Shown: in pieces, positions 1 to 12,868 of the stretch
How positions within the stretch are numbered: the first letter of the stretch is position 1
Layout: every line of letters begins with the position of its first letter
Source of the DNA: Ligilactobacillus pabuli
GTDB taxonomy: Bacteria; Bacillota; Bacilli; Lactobacillales; Lactobacillaceae
DNA: 64,000 nt
Reading direction: 5' to 3'
Assembly: GCF_022836475.1 (NCBI RefSeq)
Contig: NZ_BQXH01000014.1
Coordinates: 1 to 64,000, forward strand
Program-made: the position numbers and the translations under genes
The notes under the pieces: model-generated
Seen by the model: the letters and a program-made list of their open reading frames with translations, nothing else
What the model was told of the DNA's origin: nothing
Database searches by the model: none

Positions 1-50
1 GGCTGGCCCCAGCCACACACCCCAGCACTTTAAACTAGCTATCAAAGTAT

Positions 51-82
51 AAAAAAGAACTCCACCTTTAAGATAGAGTTCC
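51..82 (-). terminator. Weak rho-independent terminator
   Basis: A 6-bp stem (GAACTC/GAGTTC) is followed on the minus strand by a run of six T. It lies beyond the main ATP-operon terminator and may act as a backup, or belong to an inserted repeat. The stem is short and the loop large, so this is tentative. Confidence 0.4.
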
Positions 83-87
83 AAGGA

Positions 88-188
88 CCATCAACACTAT
101 TTGACAAAGTCCCCTAGTTTCCCAGTCACTAAAAATATTTTGTAAGCGTCTTTTATTTCATCAACACTATTTACCAATGTTCCCTTCC
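88..188. repeat. Two imperfect direct repeats, possible IS-end remnants
   Basis: Two copies of a segment starting CATCAACACTATTT lie at 89-112 and 159-185, 70 bp apart. Both run into a GT-CCC type end. From memory, similar motifs occur at the ends of ISL3-family insertion elements in lactobacilli. No transposase is present here. The repeat is seen in the sequence; the IS origin is inference. Confidence 0.35.
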
Positions 189-204
189 TTATCTCTGGAC
201 ACAT

Positions 205-242
205 AAAAAGCCTAGCATCCAAACTGGACAACTAGACTTTTT
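205..242 (-). terminator. Terminator of the ATP synthase operon
   Basis: An inverted repeat with arms AAAAAGCCTAG and CTAGACTTTTT surrounds a loop of about 16 nt. It starts 3 bp after the atpC stop. The A/T tracts on both sides make it potentially bidirectional. Confidence 0.75.
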
Positions 243-244
243 AA

Positions 245-664
245 TTAATGGTTTGAAATGTTTAAACGATTCAAAGCGCGACGTAAAGAAACTTCCGCCC
301 GGCGTAATTCATCTGGATTATGTGCCTGACGTGCTTTTTCGATCCGTTTCTGTGCTCGTTCACGTGCTCGTTCGGCACGTTTAGAATCAATATCTTCTTT
401 GCGTTCCGCTGCCGAAGCAACGACTGACAAAGTATTATTAGAAAATTCAAGGAAACCGCCGCTCACAGCAACTTCATCAAATTCCCCGTTTTCTAAGCGA
501 ACGCGCATTTCATCAATGGCAAGCGAGGCCAAAAGCGGCAAGCGATTCGGCATAATCCCGATTTCACCTTGCGTGGTCTTACAAATAACCATATCAGTAG
601 TTCGTTCATACACACTTCCATCTGGTGTGACGACATTTACAGTTAATTCAGGTTTGTCAGCCAT
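245..664 (-). CDS. atpC: ATP synthase F1 subunit epsilon
   Basis: This is the epsilon subunit of F1Fo ATP synthase. It sits on the central stalk, couples gamma rotation to the c-ring and can inhibit ATP hydrolysis. The 139-residue protein has the usual layout: an N-terminal beta-sandwich (about 1-85, with the typical DGSVYE and GEIGIMPNRLPLLA segments) and a C-terminal helical hairpin rich in Arg, Glu and Ala (about 88-139). The ATG start follows AAGGAGG at 9 nt. It is the last gene of the atpBEFHAGDC operon, 14 bp after atpD, and is followed directly by a hairpin terminator. In fermentative lactobacilli the enzyme mainly hydrolyses ATP to pump protons out. Confidence 0.97.
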   Translation of the reverse strand: MADKPELTVNVVTPDGSVYERTTDMVICKTTQGEIGIMPNRLPLLASLAIDEMRVRLENGEFDEVAVSGGFLEFSNNTLSVVASAAERKEDIDSKRAERARERAQKRIEKARQAHNPDELRRAEVSLRRALNRLNISNH

Positions 665-678
665 TAGACCTTACCTCC

Positions 679-2088
<1,410 letters not shown>

Positions 2089-2103
2089 TTAATTCCTCCT
2101 ATT

Positions 2104-3036
2104 CTACTCTAAAGCTGCCTGAGCACCAGTAATTTCGGTGATTTCAGTTGTAATCGCACTCTGACGAGCTCGGTTATATTGCAGCTCTAGTTTTGCAATG
2201 ATGTCATCAGCGTTATCAGAAGCTGAGCGCATTGCAGTCGAGCTAGAAGCATGTTCTGATGTTTTCGCATCCAACATTGCTCCATAAAGTAAGCTTTCAG
2301 CATACTGCGGTAAGATCACTTCTAAGATCGCATCCTCTGACGGTTCTGTGTCATATTCGTAATTATAACCAGAATCATCGGTTGCATCTAGCTGATCACT
2401 CCCAAGATTTTCAGCTGCAATCGGCAGCATTTGCTCTCCACGAAATGATGAAGTCAAAGAGTTCACAAAATGATTGTAACAAACAAACAATTCATCAAAC
2501 TTCTCTGCTTCAAACATCTTTAAGATTGCCCGCACGATTGGACGAACTTCTCTAAAGGTTGGCACATCATCTAATTCACGATACTCATAGAGAATGTCAT
2601 AGCCGCGCTTTTTGAAGAAATCCGCACCAGTTCCGCCAATTGCAATAATTTCGACGTCTTCTTTAGAGTGATTATTTTTAGTGATCAGGCTTAAAGTCTG
2701 TTTGATAACGTTACTATTGTAACTACCAACTAATCCTCGATCAGATGTGATCACAACCAAACCAGTCTTTTTAACTGGTCGCTTGTCTAACATCGATAAT
2801 GAATTGACTTTGCCTTTTTCCACCGTCTCAGGTGCTTCAACATCATCAAGCAAATGTGAAGCTGCCAGATGGGTGATGACATTCCTAATTTTCGCAGCAT
2901 AGACCTGATAAGAGGCTGTATGCTTTTGAATCTGATTCAGCTTCGCAGTCGAGACCATCTGCATTGCAGTTGTGATCTGACCGGTCTTTTTGGTGGAGGT
3001 GATCCGTCGTTTAACCTCTTGTAAAGATGCTGGCAT
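2104..3036 (-). CDS. atpG: ATP synthase F1 subunit gamma
   Basis: This is the rotor shaft of F1. The N terminus ([29 protein letters not shown] type) and C terminus ([23 protein letters not shown] type) are the two conserved helices that form the coiled coil inside the alpha3beta3 ring. The protein has 310 residues. A central segment around residues 60-90 and an acidic stretch near 215-235 vary between lactobacilli. It lies between atpA and atpD, with 18-bp gaps on both sides. Confidence 0.96.
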   Translation of the reverse strand: MPASLQEVKRRITSTKKTGQITTAMQMVSTAKLNQIQKHTASYQVYAAKIRNVITHLAASHLLDDVEAPETVEKGKVNSLSMLDKRPVKKTGLVVITSDRGLVGSYNSNVIKQTLSLITKNNHSKEDVEIIAIGGTGADFFKKRGYDILYEYRELDDVPTFREVRPIVRAILKMFEAEKFDELFVCYNHFVNSLTSSFRGEQMLPIAAENLGSDQLDATDDSGYNYEYDTEPSEDAILEVILPQYAESLLYGAMLDAKTSEHASSSTAMRSASDNADDIIAKLELQYNRARQSAITTEITEITGAQAALE

Positions 3037-3054
3037 CAGTTGTCACCGCCCTTT

Positions 3055-4581
<1,527 letters not shown>

Positions 4582-4586
4582 TTAAA

Positions 4587-5129
4587 TCAATTTAGTAACA
4601 GACGTTTGATTTTGTCTATTTTGGACTTGACCGAGCCATCGTAAATATTATCCTTCGAACGTAAAATTACGCCGCCGATAATGCTTCCGTCTACGACCGG
4701 CTCGAGGATAACTTTATTAGCACCTACAACCTGAGCAAATTTTGCTGAAAGTTTTGCTTTTTGATCATCATCCAATTCGATTGCTGTCGTAACTTTTACT
4801 CGAACTGTCCCATTTTTCTCGTCATTCAATCTGTTAAATTCATCTATTATCTCTGAAACATTTTGAATTCTCCCGTAGTCAAACAACATCTGTAAGAAGT
4901 CGTTAACTAACTGAGAGGCATTTGTTTGTAAACCATGAAGCATTTCATTCTTTGCTTCATTCGTGATCTGTGGGCTCGCAAAAAACACGAGCAGGTCAGG
5001 TTGCTCTTTGATCACTGCTTGTAATTCGGCAAGCTCCGCTGTGGTTTGAGAAGTAATTTCTTTTGACTCAGCGACATCGAAAAGTGCCTGACCATAACGA
5101 CTTGCTATTTCAGCATTACTGAGCGCCAT
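4587..5129 (-). CDS. atpH: ATP synthase F1 subunit delta
   Basis: This is the delta (OSCP) subunit that joins F1 to the peripheral stalk formed by subunit b. The start is placed at ATG 5129 (protein begins [18 protein letters not shown], 180 residues), because this matches the family N terminus. An upstream TTG at 5150 would add seven poorly conserved residues. The gene overlaps the end of atpF by 14 bp, which suggests translational coupling. The C-terminal motif [23 protein letters not shown] is characteristic. Confidence 0.94.
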   Translation of the reverse strand: MALSNAEIASRYGQALFDVAESKEITSQTTAELAELQAVIKEQPDLLVFFASPQITNEAKNEMLHGLQTNASQLVNDFLQMLFDYGRIQNVSEIIDEFNRLNDEKNGTVRVKVTTAIELDDDQKAKLSAKFAQVVGANKVILEPVVDGSIIGGVILRSKDNIYDGSVKSKIDKIKRLLLN

Positions 5130-5640
5130 TTTGCTTCCCCAACCCTTCAATATATTTGTCTATTAAATCTTTTTGATCATCAACTGAAAGTTCTTTTTCG
5201 ATGATTTTTGAAGCTATTTCAATAGACAACTCTGCTACGTCATTTCTAACGCCATCCAAGGCTTCTTGTTTTTGCCGAGTAATATCTTTTTGAGCGTTGG
5301 CTTTTAAGCTGGTAACATCGTCGTTTGCCTTTTGAACGATCACTGAACGTTGTTGTTCAGCGTTATCCTTGGCACGAGTCACGATTTGATTAGCTTCATT
5401 ATGTGAATCCTTTAAAGCATCCTCACGCTGTTGTGCTAATTTTTCAGCCTTTAACCGTGCTCCTTCGGCAGAATCCAAGTCATTAGAAATCTTATCCGCA
5501 CGCTTTTGCAGCATATTTTGAATTGGATTCCAAGCGAAATGTCCAACTAATGCCATCAAAATTACAAATAAAATGAGGTAAAATAAGAAATCCCCCCACG
5601 CAATTTGTTCCGCTGCTCCAAGCAAATACGTTGAATTCAT
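5116..5640 (-). CDS. atpF: ATP synthase Fo subunit b
   Basis: This is the peripheral stalk subunit. It has 174 residues: a short N-terminal periplasm-facing segment, one transmembrane helix (about residues 14-36, [20 protein letters not shown]), then a long charged Ala/Gln/Lys-rich helix (about 45-150) that dimerises and reaches F1. It lies between atpE and atpH and overlaps the refined atpH start by 14 bp. The length is normal. Confidence 0.95.
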   Translation of the reverse strand: MNSTYLLGAAEQIAWGDFLFYLILFVILMALVGHFAWNPIQNMLQKRADKISNDLDSAEGARLKAEKLAQQREDALKDSHNEANQIVTRAKDNAEQQRSVIVQKANDDVTSLKANAQKDITRQKQEALDGVRNDVAELSIEIASKIIEKELSVDDQKDLIDKYIEGLGKQNGAQ

Positions 5641-5684
5641 CTATTGACACCTCCCCTGGCAACTAAATAAATTATTTTTCTTGA

Positions 5685-5915
5685 TTATTTAGCAATAATT
5701 AAGAATGAAACAACGACAGCGATAATCGGAACAGCTTCGATCAAGCCGACACCAATAAACATCGTTGTTCTTAATTGACCAGATAGTTCTGGCTGGCGTG
5801 CCATTGATTCCATCACCTTTGAAATAACCAAACCGTTACCAATACTTGTACCGATCGCAGCAAAACCTGCAGCGAGTGCGGCCCCGAATAATGCTAATCC
5901 CATACCTGTTGCCAT
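5685..5915 (-). CDS. atpE: ATP synthase Fo subunit c
   Basis: This is the c-ring proteolipid. The 76-residue protein is two transmembrane helices joined by the conserved polar loop RQP (residues 40-42). The proton-carrying carboxylate is Glu60 in the second helix ([10 protein letters not shown]), as usual for proton-driven rings in lactobacilli. The first helix is Gly/Ala-rich, as needed for packing. A strong AAGGAGG site precedes the ATG. It is the second gene of the operon. Confidence 0.97.
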   Translation of the reverse strand: MATGMGLALFGAALAAGFAAIGTSIGNGLVISKVMESMARQPELSGQLRTTMFIGVGLIEAVPIIAVVVSFLIIAK

Positions 5916-5945
5916 AATAAAGTCCTCCTTAAATTAAATGAAATT

Positions 5946-6659
5946 CTATTCTTTTTCAACCTTTTGTGAAATATACAGCATTGTCAAAATGACAAAAACA
6001 TAAGCTTGGATCGAACCGATAAAGACGGAAAAGCCCTGCCAAATCATGTCCAGCGGAATCGCTCCGATAAATCCGAACCAACCGCCTTTTGCCAACTTAC
6101 CGATTTGTGACAGTAACACTTCACCGGCAAAGATATTTCCGTATAAACGCAATGCCAACGTCAAGAAGTTAGTAAACTGTTCCAACAACTGAATTGGGAA
6201 CAATCCTGGCATCGGACTAAGGAAAGTGTTTTTGACGTAGCCTTTAAAGCCAAAGCGTGTCATCCCCAAGAAATGGGAGAGGACCATCACTAGAAAAGCC
6301 AAAGTCAATGTTGTCATTGGTGATGCAGTTGGACTTTTAACATATGACACATTACCTACCTTAAATTGGAAAATTAATCCAATTTGGTTTGACATAAAGA
6401 CTAAGATAAACAGGGTAAAAGCAAATAATTGATAATTACGCCCTTGTTCGTTCGGAATATTAGCCTTCACAATATTGTTAGTAAAATCGATCAGCCACTC
6501 CAATGCATTCTGCTTTCCTGTAGGCTTCATCTTAATATTTCTCGAAAAAGTAAAAACCAATATGAAAGCAATCGCTGCTGCCAGTAGGCCAGACAAACAG
6601 TTTCCTACATTAAACGGAATTCCCAAAAGTGTAATAATTTTTGCTCCATCATCCACCAA
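5946..6659 (-). CDS. atpB: ATP synthase Fo subunit a
   Basis: This is the membrane stator subunit that forms the proton half-channels. The 237-residue protein has about six hydrophobic segments and the essential arginine in LALRLYGNIFAGE (Arg171). It is the first gene of the operon; no atpI homologue is present upstream. The start is not ATG. The frame opens with TTG GTG GAT GAT after GAGGTG, which lies 4 nt from the TTG at 6659 and 7 nt from the GTG at 6656. The GTG may therefore be the real start, which would shorten the protein by one residue. Confidence 0.94.
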   Translation of the reverse strand: MVDDGAKIITLLGIPFNVGNCLSGLLAAAIAFILVFTFSRNIKMKPTGKQNALEWLIDFTNNIVKANIPNEQGRNYQLFAFTLFILVFMSNQIGLIFQFKVGNVSYVKSPTASPMTTLTLAFLVMVLSHFLGMTRFGFKGYVKNTFLSPMPGLFPIQLLEQFTNFLTLALRLYGNIFAGEVLLSQIGKLAKGGWFGFIGAIPLDMIWQGFSVFIGSIQAYVFVILTMLYISQKVEKE

Positions 6660-6754
6660 GTCTCACCTCTTTTCAATTATAATCACCACGGTTGAACTTT
6701 TACGGTAAAACCATCAGGTTGATTCAAGATATAATATCATTGAATACATCTGAA

Positions 6755-6784
6755 ATCATACCACCTTTTAGACGTAAAAATAAA
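6755..6784 (-). promoter_or_regulatory. Candidate promoter of the atp operon
   Basis: On the minus strand an extended -10 (TGG then TATGAT, 6755-6763) lies about 95 bp before atpB. The -35 region is T-rich and not a good match. The rest of the 308-bp gap between atpB and upp is AT-rich with no gene; the upp terminator occupies its far end. Confidence 0.45.
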
Positions 6785-6902
6785 GCTTTTCTTGCAAAAA
6801 TTTTCTGAAAATGTGAAACATCTTTCAAAAAGATTTCTTTATTTTTCACAGACCGTCAATTGCAAACTGTTCACCCTAGTTAATACTATTGTACCTTGTT
6901 TT

Positions 6903-6953
6903 TTAAAAAACAAAAGCCGGAGTTTTTCTCTCAGGTTGAGAACTACTCCGACA
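6903..6953 (-). terminator. Terminator of the upp transcript
   Basis: A minus-strand hairpin has arms GTCGGAGT and ACTCCGGC plus an inner TTCTC/GAGA pairing, followed by TTTTGTTTTTT. It begins 15 bp after the upp stop. Confidence 0.8.
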
Positions 6954-6967
6954 AGCTTGTTTAATTA

Positions 6968-7597
6968 TTATTTAGTACCAAATAAACGGTCACCGGCATC
7001 CCCTAAACCAGGAACAATGTAACCATCTTCATTTAAGTGATCATCTAGTGCAGCAGCATAGACATCGATGTCAGGGTGAGCTTCACGTAATGCCTTTACA
7101 CCTTCTGGCGCAGCAACTAAGCACACAAACTTGATTGCCTGTGCCCCACGTTTTTTCAACGCATCCACTGCCATGATTGCAGAACCGCCAGTGGCAAGCA
7201 TTGGATCAACAATAATCATTTCACGGTTGCCCAGATCGTCTGGCATTTTAACAAAATATTCATGCGGCTGTAAGGTTTCTTCATCGCGATACATCCCAAT
7301 GTGACCAACCTTAGCAGCAGGGATCAATTCTAAAATCCCGTCGACCATTCCTAAGCCAGCCCGTAGAATTGGGACAACTACCACTTTTTTACCTGCTAAT
7401 TGTTTAGCAGTTGTTGTTTCAACCGGAGTTTTAACCTCAACATCTTCTAAAGGCATGTCACGTGAAACTTCGTAAGCCATTAATTCAGCGATTTCGTTGA
7501 CAACCTGACGAAATTCTCTGGTCCCACATTCTTCATTCCGGATAATCGTTAACTTATGCTGGATCAAAGGATGATTCAAGATTTCAAATTTTCCCAT
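6968..7597 (-). CDS. upp: Uracil phosphoribosyltransferase
   Basis: This enzyme converts uracil and PRPP to UMP in pyrimidine salvage. The 209-residue protein begins [17 protein letters not shown], which is the family N terminus, so ATG 7597 is preferred over a GTG four codons upstream that sits inside the ribosome binding site. The PRPP-binding motif [12 protein letters not shown] and the C-terminal [18 protein letters not shown] uracil-binding tail are intact. It lies downstream of the tsaC/sua5 gene on the same strand and ends at a strong hairpin. Confidence 0.96.
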   Translation of the reverse strand: MGKFEILNHPLIQHKLTIIRNEECGTREFRQVVNEIAELMAYEVSRDMPLEDVEVKTPVETTTAKQLAGKKVVVVPILRAGLGMVDGILELIPAAKVGHIGMYRDEETLQPHEYFVKMPDDLGNREMIIVDPMLATGGSAIMAVDALKKRGAQAIKFVCLVAAPEGVKALREAHPDIDVYAAALDDHLNEDGYIVPGLGDAGDRLFGTK

Positions 7598-7687
7598 TAC
7601 CAATAACACTCCTTTAAATTATTCTCTTATATATTTTAATAGACTTTGTCCATAAAGACCAGACTAAACCTCTATATTTCTAGTGGT

Positions 7688-8710
7688 TTAAGATTTTTTC
7701 TCAAAAAATGTATCTCCAGCAGCCTTTTTCAAACGATTCATGTAAGCTGCACCCAAGCCATCTTCCGCAAATGCGCAAGCTAAGATCCAATTAACCGGCT
7801 CTTCATTATCAAAATAACGCAAACCGTCAAATAAACGATGAGTGGCTGTCTGTAAATCATTGCCCATGTCATAAGATAAAACATTGGCTGGCAAGTCACC
7901 AGCTAGTGTCTCAGACAAAGCCATTACGCCCACTTTCTCATTTTGTTGGCTCGCCCAGTTCAAGGCCTGCTCCCAATCATTAGCATGCACAATTAAGACC
8001 TGTGCAGCTGGGGCATAGTGTTTATACTTCATGCCTGGTGCTTTAGGTGTTTCATTAGCACCCACTTTATGCTGGCTGGCATCCACTGACTGACCAAGTG
8101 CATGTGCAACTTGGTCAGGTGTAATTCCACCCGGACGTAAAATGGCCGGTTCAGCGGTACTCAAATCAACGATCGTCGATTCAACTCCTAATTGAGTTGG
8201 GCCATCGTCCAAGATCCCAGCAATTTTGCCTTCCATGTCATGGAAAACATGTTGGGCCGTTGTTGGACTTGGTTTGCCGGATGAATTAGCGGAAGGTCCA
8301 ACGATCGGCACACCAGCTTCGGCAATCATTTTACGAGTTGTCTCATTAGCCGGCATCCGAAAAGCGGCTGTTTTTAAACCGCCAGTTACTACTGGTGACA
8401 ATGAACCCGGCTTGATTTTAAAAATCAACGTCAATGGTCCCGGCCAAAATTCCTTAATCAATTTGTGACCAAACTCGCCATAATCGGCAATGTAGTCAGC
8501 AGCCATTTCTGGTGAAGAAACTGTCACGATCAATGGATTATCTGATGGACGTCCCTTAGCTAGGTAAACCCGCTTGACTGCCTGTTCATTAGTAGCGTCG
8601 GCGCCTAAGCCGTAAACTGTTTCTGTTGGGAAGGCAACTAGCTCTCCCAACTGGATCTCTTTAGCTGCCTGCTTGGTTTCAGCGGGAGTAAAGATTTTAG
8701 TGATCATCAT
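7688..8710 (-). CDS. L-threonylcarbamoyladenylate synthase (Sua5/YwlC)
   Basis: This enzyme makes threonylcarbamoyl-AMP from threonine, bicarbonate and ATP, the first step of the t6A37 modification of tRNAs that read ANN codons. The 340-residue protein has the YrdC domain (about 10-205, with the KGRPSDNPL motif and the GPSANSSGKPSPT segment) and the extra C-terminal Sua5 domain (about 230-335), so it is the long Sua5 type rather than short TsaC. Two adjacent ATG codons could start it (8710 or 8707). It lies 18 bp after prmC, the usual partner in Firmicutes. Confidence 0.95.
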   Translation of the reverse strand: MMITKIFTPAETKQAAKEIQLGELVAFPTETVYGLGADATNEQAVKRVYLAKGRPSDNPLIVTVSSPEMAADYIADYGEFGHKLIKEFWPGPLTLIFKIKPGSLSPVVTGGLKTAAFRMPANETTRKMIAEAGVPIVGPSANSSGKPSPTTAQHVFHDMEGKIAGILDDGPTQLGVESTIVDLSTAEPAILRPGGITPDQVAHALGQSVDASQHKVGANETPKAPGMKYKHYAPAAQVLIVHANDWEQALNWASQQNEKVGVMALSETLAGDLPANVLSYDMGNDLQTATHRLFDGLRYFDNEEPVNWILACAFAEDGLGAAYMNRLKKAAGDTFFEKKS

Positions 8711-8728
8711 AAAATAAATTCATCCTTT

Positions 8729-9574
8729 CTATTTAAAAACTACACGAACCATGCGGTCATGTGCGGTAATATCTCTTTTTAACGTTACTTCAGCTTGAGG
8801 AAAAGCTTGTTTGGCCATGGCAACAATCGTTGGTCCCTGCAAATATCCGATTTCCAAATACAGTTTAGAGCCAATCCGAAGATAGTCTTGAATTTGCTCA
8901 AACAACCGTCGATAAATAGCCAAGCCTTGTTCCGACGCAAATAATGCCAACTGCGGTTCATGTTCAAGCACGCTTTTATCCATCACTGTTTTTTCATCAG
9001 TACTAATATATGGAGGGTTGCACATAATGATATCATACGGACCAGCTGTTAGTGCACTCAAAAGGTCTCCTTGAGCCAAAGAAACCTCAAGCCCGAGCGT
9101 GGCGGCATTTTCTTGAGCTACCGCAAGTGCACCCGCAGAAATATCTGTCAGAGTCATCTGCCACTTGGGACGCTCATTTTTAAGGGCCAAGCCGATTGCC
9201 CCAGTCCCAGTTCCAATATCAGCCACGTTTTTCACAGCGTGATCATTATCACTTAAAGCCCAATCTACTAATTCTTCTGTTTCTGGCCGAGGAATCAAAG
9301 TCTCAAGTGTGACCTTGAGCTGCAGACCATAAAAGTAGGCTTGACCCAAGAGATATTGAGGCGGCCACCCTTCACAGTATAACTTAACATTTTGCTTAAA
9401 ATGCTCCCAATTTTCTGCAGGCATCTCAGTCCGTAAATGCAGTAAAAATTCAGTCGCAGAAAAGCCCATTTCACCAGATAATAATAGGTCTGCCCCACTT
9501 GGTTCACAATTATGCTTTTTCACAAAAGAAAAAGCCCATTGCTGAGCTTCAAAAAAAGTTGGACAATTACTCAT
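8729..9574 (-). CDS. prmC: Release factor N5-glutamine methyltransferase
   Basis: This enzyme methylates the glutamine of the GGQ motif in peptide release factors, using S-adenosylmethionine. The 281-residue protein has the N-terminal helical domain (about 1-85), the SAM-binding motif [15 protein letters not shown] and the NPPY motif ([10 protein letters not shown]) that holds the target glutamine. It overlaps its substrate gene prfA by 8 bp, so the two are translationally coupled. The length is normal. Confidence 0.96.
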   Translation of the reverse strand: MSNCPTFFEAQQWAFSFVKKHNCEPSGADLLLSGEMGFSATEFLLHLRTEMPAENWEHFKQNVKLYCEGWPPQYLLGQAYFYGLQLKVTLETLIPRPETEELVDWALSDNDHAVKNVADIGTGTGAIGLALKNERPKWQMTLTDISAGALAVAQENAATLGLEVSLAQGDLLSALTAGPYDIIMCNPPYISTDEKTVMDKSVLEHEPQLALFASEQGLAIYRRLFEQIQDYLRIGSKLYLEIGYLQGPTIVAMAKQAFPQAEVTLKRDITAHDRMVRVVFK

Positions 9575-10652
9575 TTTCTAAATTCTCCAAAGCTTTCGTT
9601 TGATCATATAATACTAACGCATCAATGACTTGTTCCAATTCACCGTTCATGATTCGGTCTAATTTGTTCAAGGACAGACCGATTCGATGATCAGTGACCC
9701 GGTTTTGCGGATAGTTATAAGTCCGGATCCGTTCTGAACGATCCCCAGTTCCCACTGCTGACTTCCGGTTTTCATCATATTCATTCTGTTCCCTAGAAGC
9801 ATAGTAATCATAAACCCGAGCTTTTAAAATTTTCATCGCTTTTTCACGGTTTTGTTGTTGCGAACGTTGGTCTTGCATCGCAACTACGATTCCTGTTGGC
9901 AAGTGAGTCATTCGAACCGCTGATGAAGTCTTATTGATATGCTGTCCACCGGCACCGGAAGAACGGTAAACATCGACCCGGATATCTTTAGGATCGATAT
10001 CGATCTCGACGTCCTCTTCTTCAGGCATGACAACTACCGTCGCAGTTGAAGTATGGACCCGTCCAGCTGATTCAGTTGATGGCACCCGTTGAACACGGTG
10101 GGCACCATTTTCATATTTAAGCTTCGAGTAAACTTTGCTGCCGTTGATCAACAAGGCAATTTCCTTAAAACCGCCAACTTCGGTCACGTTTTTATCGATG
10201 ACTTCAATTGACCAGCCCTGCTTTTCAGCGTATTTGCTATACATATTAAACAAATCACCCGCAAACAAACTGGCTTCGTCACCACCAGCTGCCCCACGAA
10301 TTTCCATAATAATGTTCTTGCCATCATTAGGGTCCTTAGGTAACAACAAAATCTTGATTTCTTCTTCTAATTCTTCGCGTTGCTTTTTAGCCTCAGACAA
10401 TTCTTCTTTGACCATTTCATTCATTTCATCATCATCTAGACCAGCACGCATCATTTCATCATCATCTTCGATGGTTTGTTGCACTTGCTTTAACTGCCGA
10501 AATTTTTCAACAGTATCCCGCAAATCGCCCATCTCTTTTGACAATGCAGTAAAACGTGATGTATCTGAAATCACGTCTGGGTCAGAAAGTAATTCCGCTA
10601 ATTCACTATAACGGTCTTCTAACATTTGTAATCTTTCAAATAACTTATCCAT
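9567..10652 (-). CDS. prfA: Peptide chain release factor 1
   Basis: RF1 recognises UAA and UAG stop codons and triggers peptide release. The 361-residue protein carries the GGQ motif in [17 protein letters not shown] and the codon-recognition tripeptide in [14 protein letters not shown]. That tripeptide reads PST where many RF1 proteins have PAT, a conservative PxT variant. It overlaps prmC, the enzyme that methylates the GGQ glutamine. The ATG start is 50 bp after tdk. Confidence 0.97.
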   Translation of the reverse strand: MDKLFERLQMLEDRYSELAELLSDPDVISDTSRFTALSKEMGDLRDTVEKFRQLKQVQQTIEDDDEMMRAGLDDDEMNEMVKEELSEAKKQREELEEEIKILLLPKDPNDGKNIIMEIRGAAGGDEASLFAGDLFNMYSKYAEKQGWSIEVIDKNVTEVGGFKEIALLINGSKVYSKLKYENGAHRVQRVPSTESAGRVHTSTATVVVMPEEEDVEIDIDPKDIRVDVYRSSGAGGQHINKTSSAVRMTHLPTGIVVAMQDQRSQQQNREKAMKILKARVYDYYASREQNEYDENRKSAVGTGDRSERIRTYNYPQNRVTDHRIGLSLNKLDRIMNGELEQVIDALVLYDQTKALENLENE

Positions 10653-10702
10653 TAGTAACCCCTTTTCTCATTACTAGCTAACTAACACAACAACTAATTA
10701 AT

Positions 10703-11275
10703 TTATTTTTCTGGCGGGGCAAAATAATGTTTCCGGCAAACAGGAAAATACTGTTCATTACCACCAATTAAAATTTGTTCACCATTATAAACCGGCGAAC
10801 AATCATTCATCCGCAAATTCATAATTGCTTTTTTATTACAGAACCAGCAAATTGTCTTCATTTCTTCAATTTTATCGGCATAGAGTAATAAGTACTTTGA
10901 ACCTTCAAATAACTCATTCCGAAAATCATTCTTCAACCCAAACGTCATGACTGGAATGTGCAGCTGATCCACGATCTTAGTTAATTCCACAATATGATGT
11001 TTTTGTAAAAACTGTGCTTCGTCAACTAAAACACAGGCAATTTCAGTTTCGCCATTTTGAACTAAGTCAAAAACGTCGGTTTCATTAAAAATCGGCACAG
11101 CTGTCCGCTTTAAACCCACGCGGCTGGCAATATAGCCCACACCTTCACGATCATCTAATCCGCTCGTGCAAATTAAGACTTTTTTATTTTGTTCTTCATA
11201 ATTATGAGCGACTTTTAAAATCTCAATTGATTTGCCGCTGTTCATCGCACCATAACGAAAAAATAACTGTGCCAC
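10703..11275 (-). CDS. tdk: Thymidine kinase
   Basis: This enzyme phosphorylates thymidine to dTMP. The 190-residue type II enzyme shows the P-loop GAMNSGKS at the N terminus, the Walker-B-like VLVDEAQFL, and a zinc site formed by CWFC (near residue 140) and CRKH (near residue 180). It is the first gene of the tdk-prfA-prmC-sua5 run and is divergent from murT. Its promoter should lie in the 243-bp gap 11276-11518, but I could not identify a convincing one there. Confidence 0.96.
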   Translation of the reverse strand: MAQLFFRYGAMNSGKSIEILKVAHNYEEQNKKVLICTSGLDDREGVGYIASRVGLKRTAVPIFNETDVFDLVQNGETEIACVLVDEAQFLQKHHIVELTKIVDQLHIPVMTFGLKNDFRNELFEGSKYLLLYADKIEEMKTICWFCNKKAIMNLRMNDCSPVYNGEQILIGGNEQYFPVCRKHYFAPPEK

Positions 11276-11518
11276 TCTCTCATCTCCCCAAAAAACTTCA
11301 TTTTCTAGTATATATGATTTTCACAAAAATTTCATCTGTTCCTGACAAATTAAATTAGTCACTTTCAAATCTTGCTTGCGGTGGAGCCACGTACCTTGAA
11401 AGAACTTAAAAAAAGTAAAAGCTCCGCTCTCACTGCTAAATTTATGGTAAGATACCATATGATAACTTTTAATCAATTAAATTAATTTACATTATTTTGG
11501 AAGTGGAGGAATGAATCA

Positions 11519-12868
11519 ATGACGCTGAAAAGCTCGTTAGCAATTACAGCCGGCAAATCTTCATACTGGTTCTTACATAATTTTATGCATGGAGGAACTT
11601 CTTTACCCGGCAAAATTACACTTTCAATCGATCCAGATGTTTTGCGAGACTTAGCTAAAGACTACGAAATCGTAATTATCACTGGTACGAACGGAAAAAC
11701 TTTAACCACCGCTTTAACAGTGAAAGTCCTACAAGCCAAATACGGCAAGATTTTAACTAATCCCAGCGGTTCAAATATGAAACAAGGTATCGTTACTGCC
11801 TTTTTAACTAACAAAAAAAATAAACAGGGTAAAAAAATCGCAGTTTTGGAAACTGATGAAGCTAACGTCCCCATTATTTCTAAATATCTCAAACCAGCTG
11901 CTTTTGTCTTAACTAACCTCTTCCGTGATCAAATGGACCGTTATGGTGAAATCTACACCACCTACGCCAAGATCTTGGAAGGCATTAAAATGCATCCCAC
12001 AGCAACAGTCATCGCGAACGGGGATGCACCCATTTTTAATAGTCAGGACTTACCGAATCCGGTGATCTACTATGGTTTTAACCACCAAGAAGATCATGAA
12101 CAAATGGCGCCAGCTAACACTGATGGACTACTGTGTCCCAAGTGCCAGCATATTTTACACTTTAAGAATCGGATCTACAGTAATTTAGGTAAGTATTATT
12201 GCCCTAATTGTGGTTTTAAACGGCCAGAATTACAGTATCAGGTCACGGATTTAAGTCAGCAAACACCACAATCTTCAACCTTTATGATCGATGGTCACGA
12301 AATGACGATCCATATTGGCGGAACTTACAACATTTACAATGCCTTGGCAGCTTATACAATTGGCGCCTTTTTAGAGGTTGACCCACAGACGGCGGTCACA
12401 GCGTTAGATGACCCCAATAGTAAAGTCTTTGGTCGTCAAGAAGTTGTTAATGTTGATGGTAAAGAAGTCACTTTAATTTTAGTTAAAAACCCGGTCGGTT
12501 TAGACCAGGTCTTACAAATGATCAAGAGTGACTCAGAACCGTTCTCTCTAGCAATCTTATTAAATGCTAACTATGCCGATGGAATTGACACTAGTTGGAT
12601 CTGGGATGGTCGTTTTGAAGACTTGCCCTTTGACAGGATTCCCGCCATTTTGACCGGGGGCGAACGCTACAAGGACATTACCTTCCGCTTACGGGTCGCT
12701 GGTGTTCCTGAAGCCAACTTTGACCAAGAAGAAGATTTAGAAAAAGTTTTGCAAAAAATCAAACAAATGCCAACTGACCACGTTTATGTCCTAGCAACTT
12801 ACACGGCGGTCTTACAGCTGCGTAAAATGTTAGCCCAACAAGGTTATATTAAAGGAGGAATGGATTAA
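11519..12868 (+). CDS. murT: Lipid II isoglutaminyl synthase, MurT subunit
   Basis: MurT is the Mur-ligase-like subunit of the MurT-GatD complex that amidates D-glutamate of lipid II to D-isoglutamine. The 449-residue protein has the ATP-binding loop ITGTNGKTLTT, a zinc ribbon inserted in the middle domain (CPKC at about 206-209 and CPNC at about 227-230) and the C-terminal DUF1727 region. The ATG follows GTGGAGG at 9 nt. Its stop overlaps the gatD start by one base (TAATG), so the two subunits are co-translated. The amidation is essential for transpeptidation in many Gram-positive bacteria. Confidence 0.96.
   Translation: MTLKSSLAITAGKSSYWFLHNFMHGGTSLPGKITLSIDPDVLRDLAKDYEIVIITGTNGKTLTTALTVKVLQAKYGKILTNPSGSNMKQGIVTAFLTNKKNKQGKKIAVLETDEANVPIISKYLKPAAFVLTNLFRDQMDRYGEIYTTYAKILEGIKMHPTATVIANGDAPIFNSQDLPNPVIYYGFNHQEDHEQMAPANTDGLLCPKCQHILHFKNRIYSNLGKYYCPNCGFKRPELQYQVTDLSQQTPQSSTFMIDGHEMTIHIGGTYNIYNALAAYTIGAFLEVDPQTAVTALDDPNSKVFGRQEVVNVDGKEVTLILVKNPVGLDQVLQMIKSDSEPFSLAILLNANYADGIDTSWIWDGRFEDLPFDRIPAILTGGERYKDITFRLRVAGVPEANFDQEEDLEKVLQKIKQMPTDHVYVLATYTAVLQLRKMLAQQGYIKGGMD

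Noticed and set aside
6792-7022. Small plus-strand frame over the atpB-upp gap
   Set aside because: It runs through the upp terminator hairpin and the upp 3' end and has no ribosome binding site.
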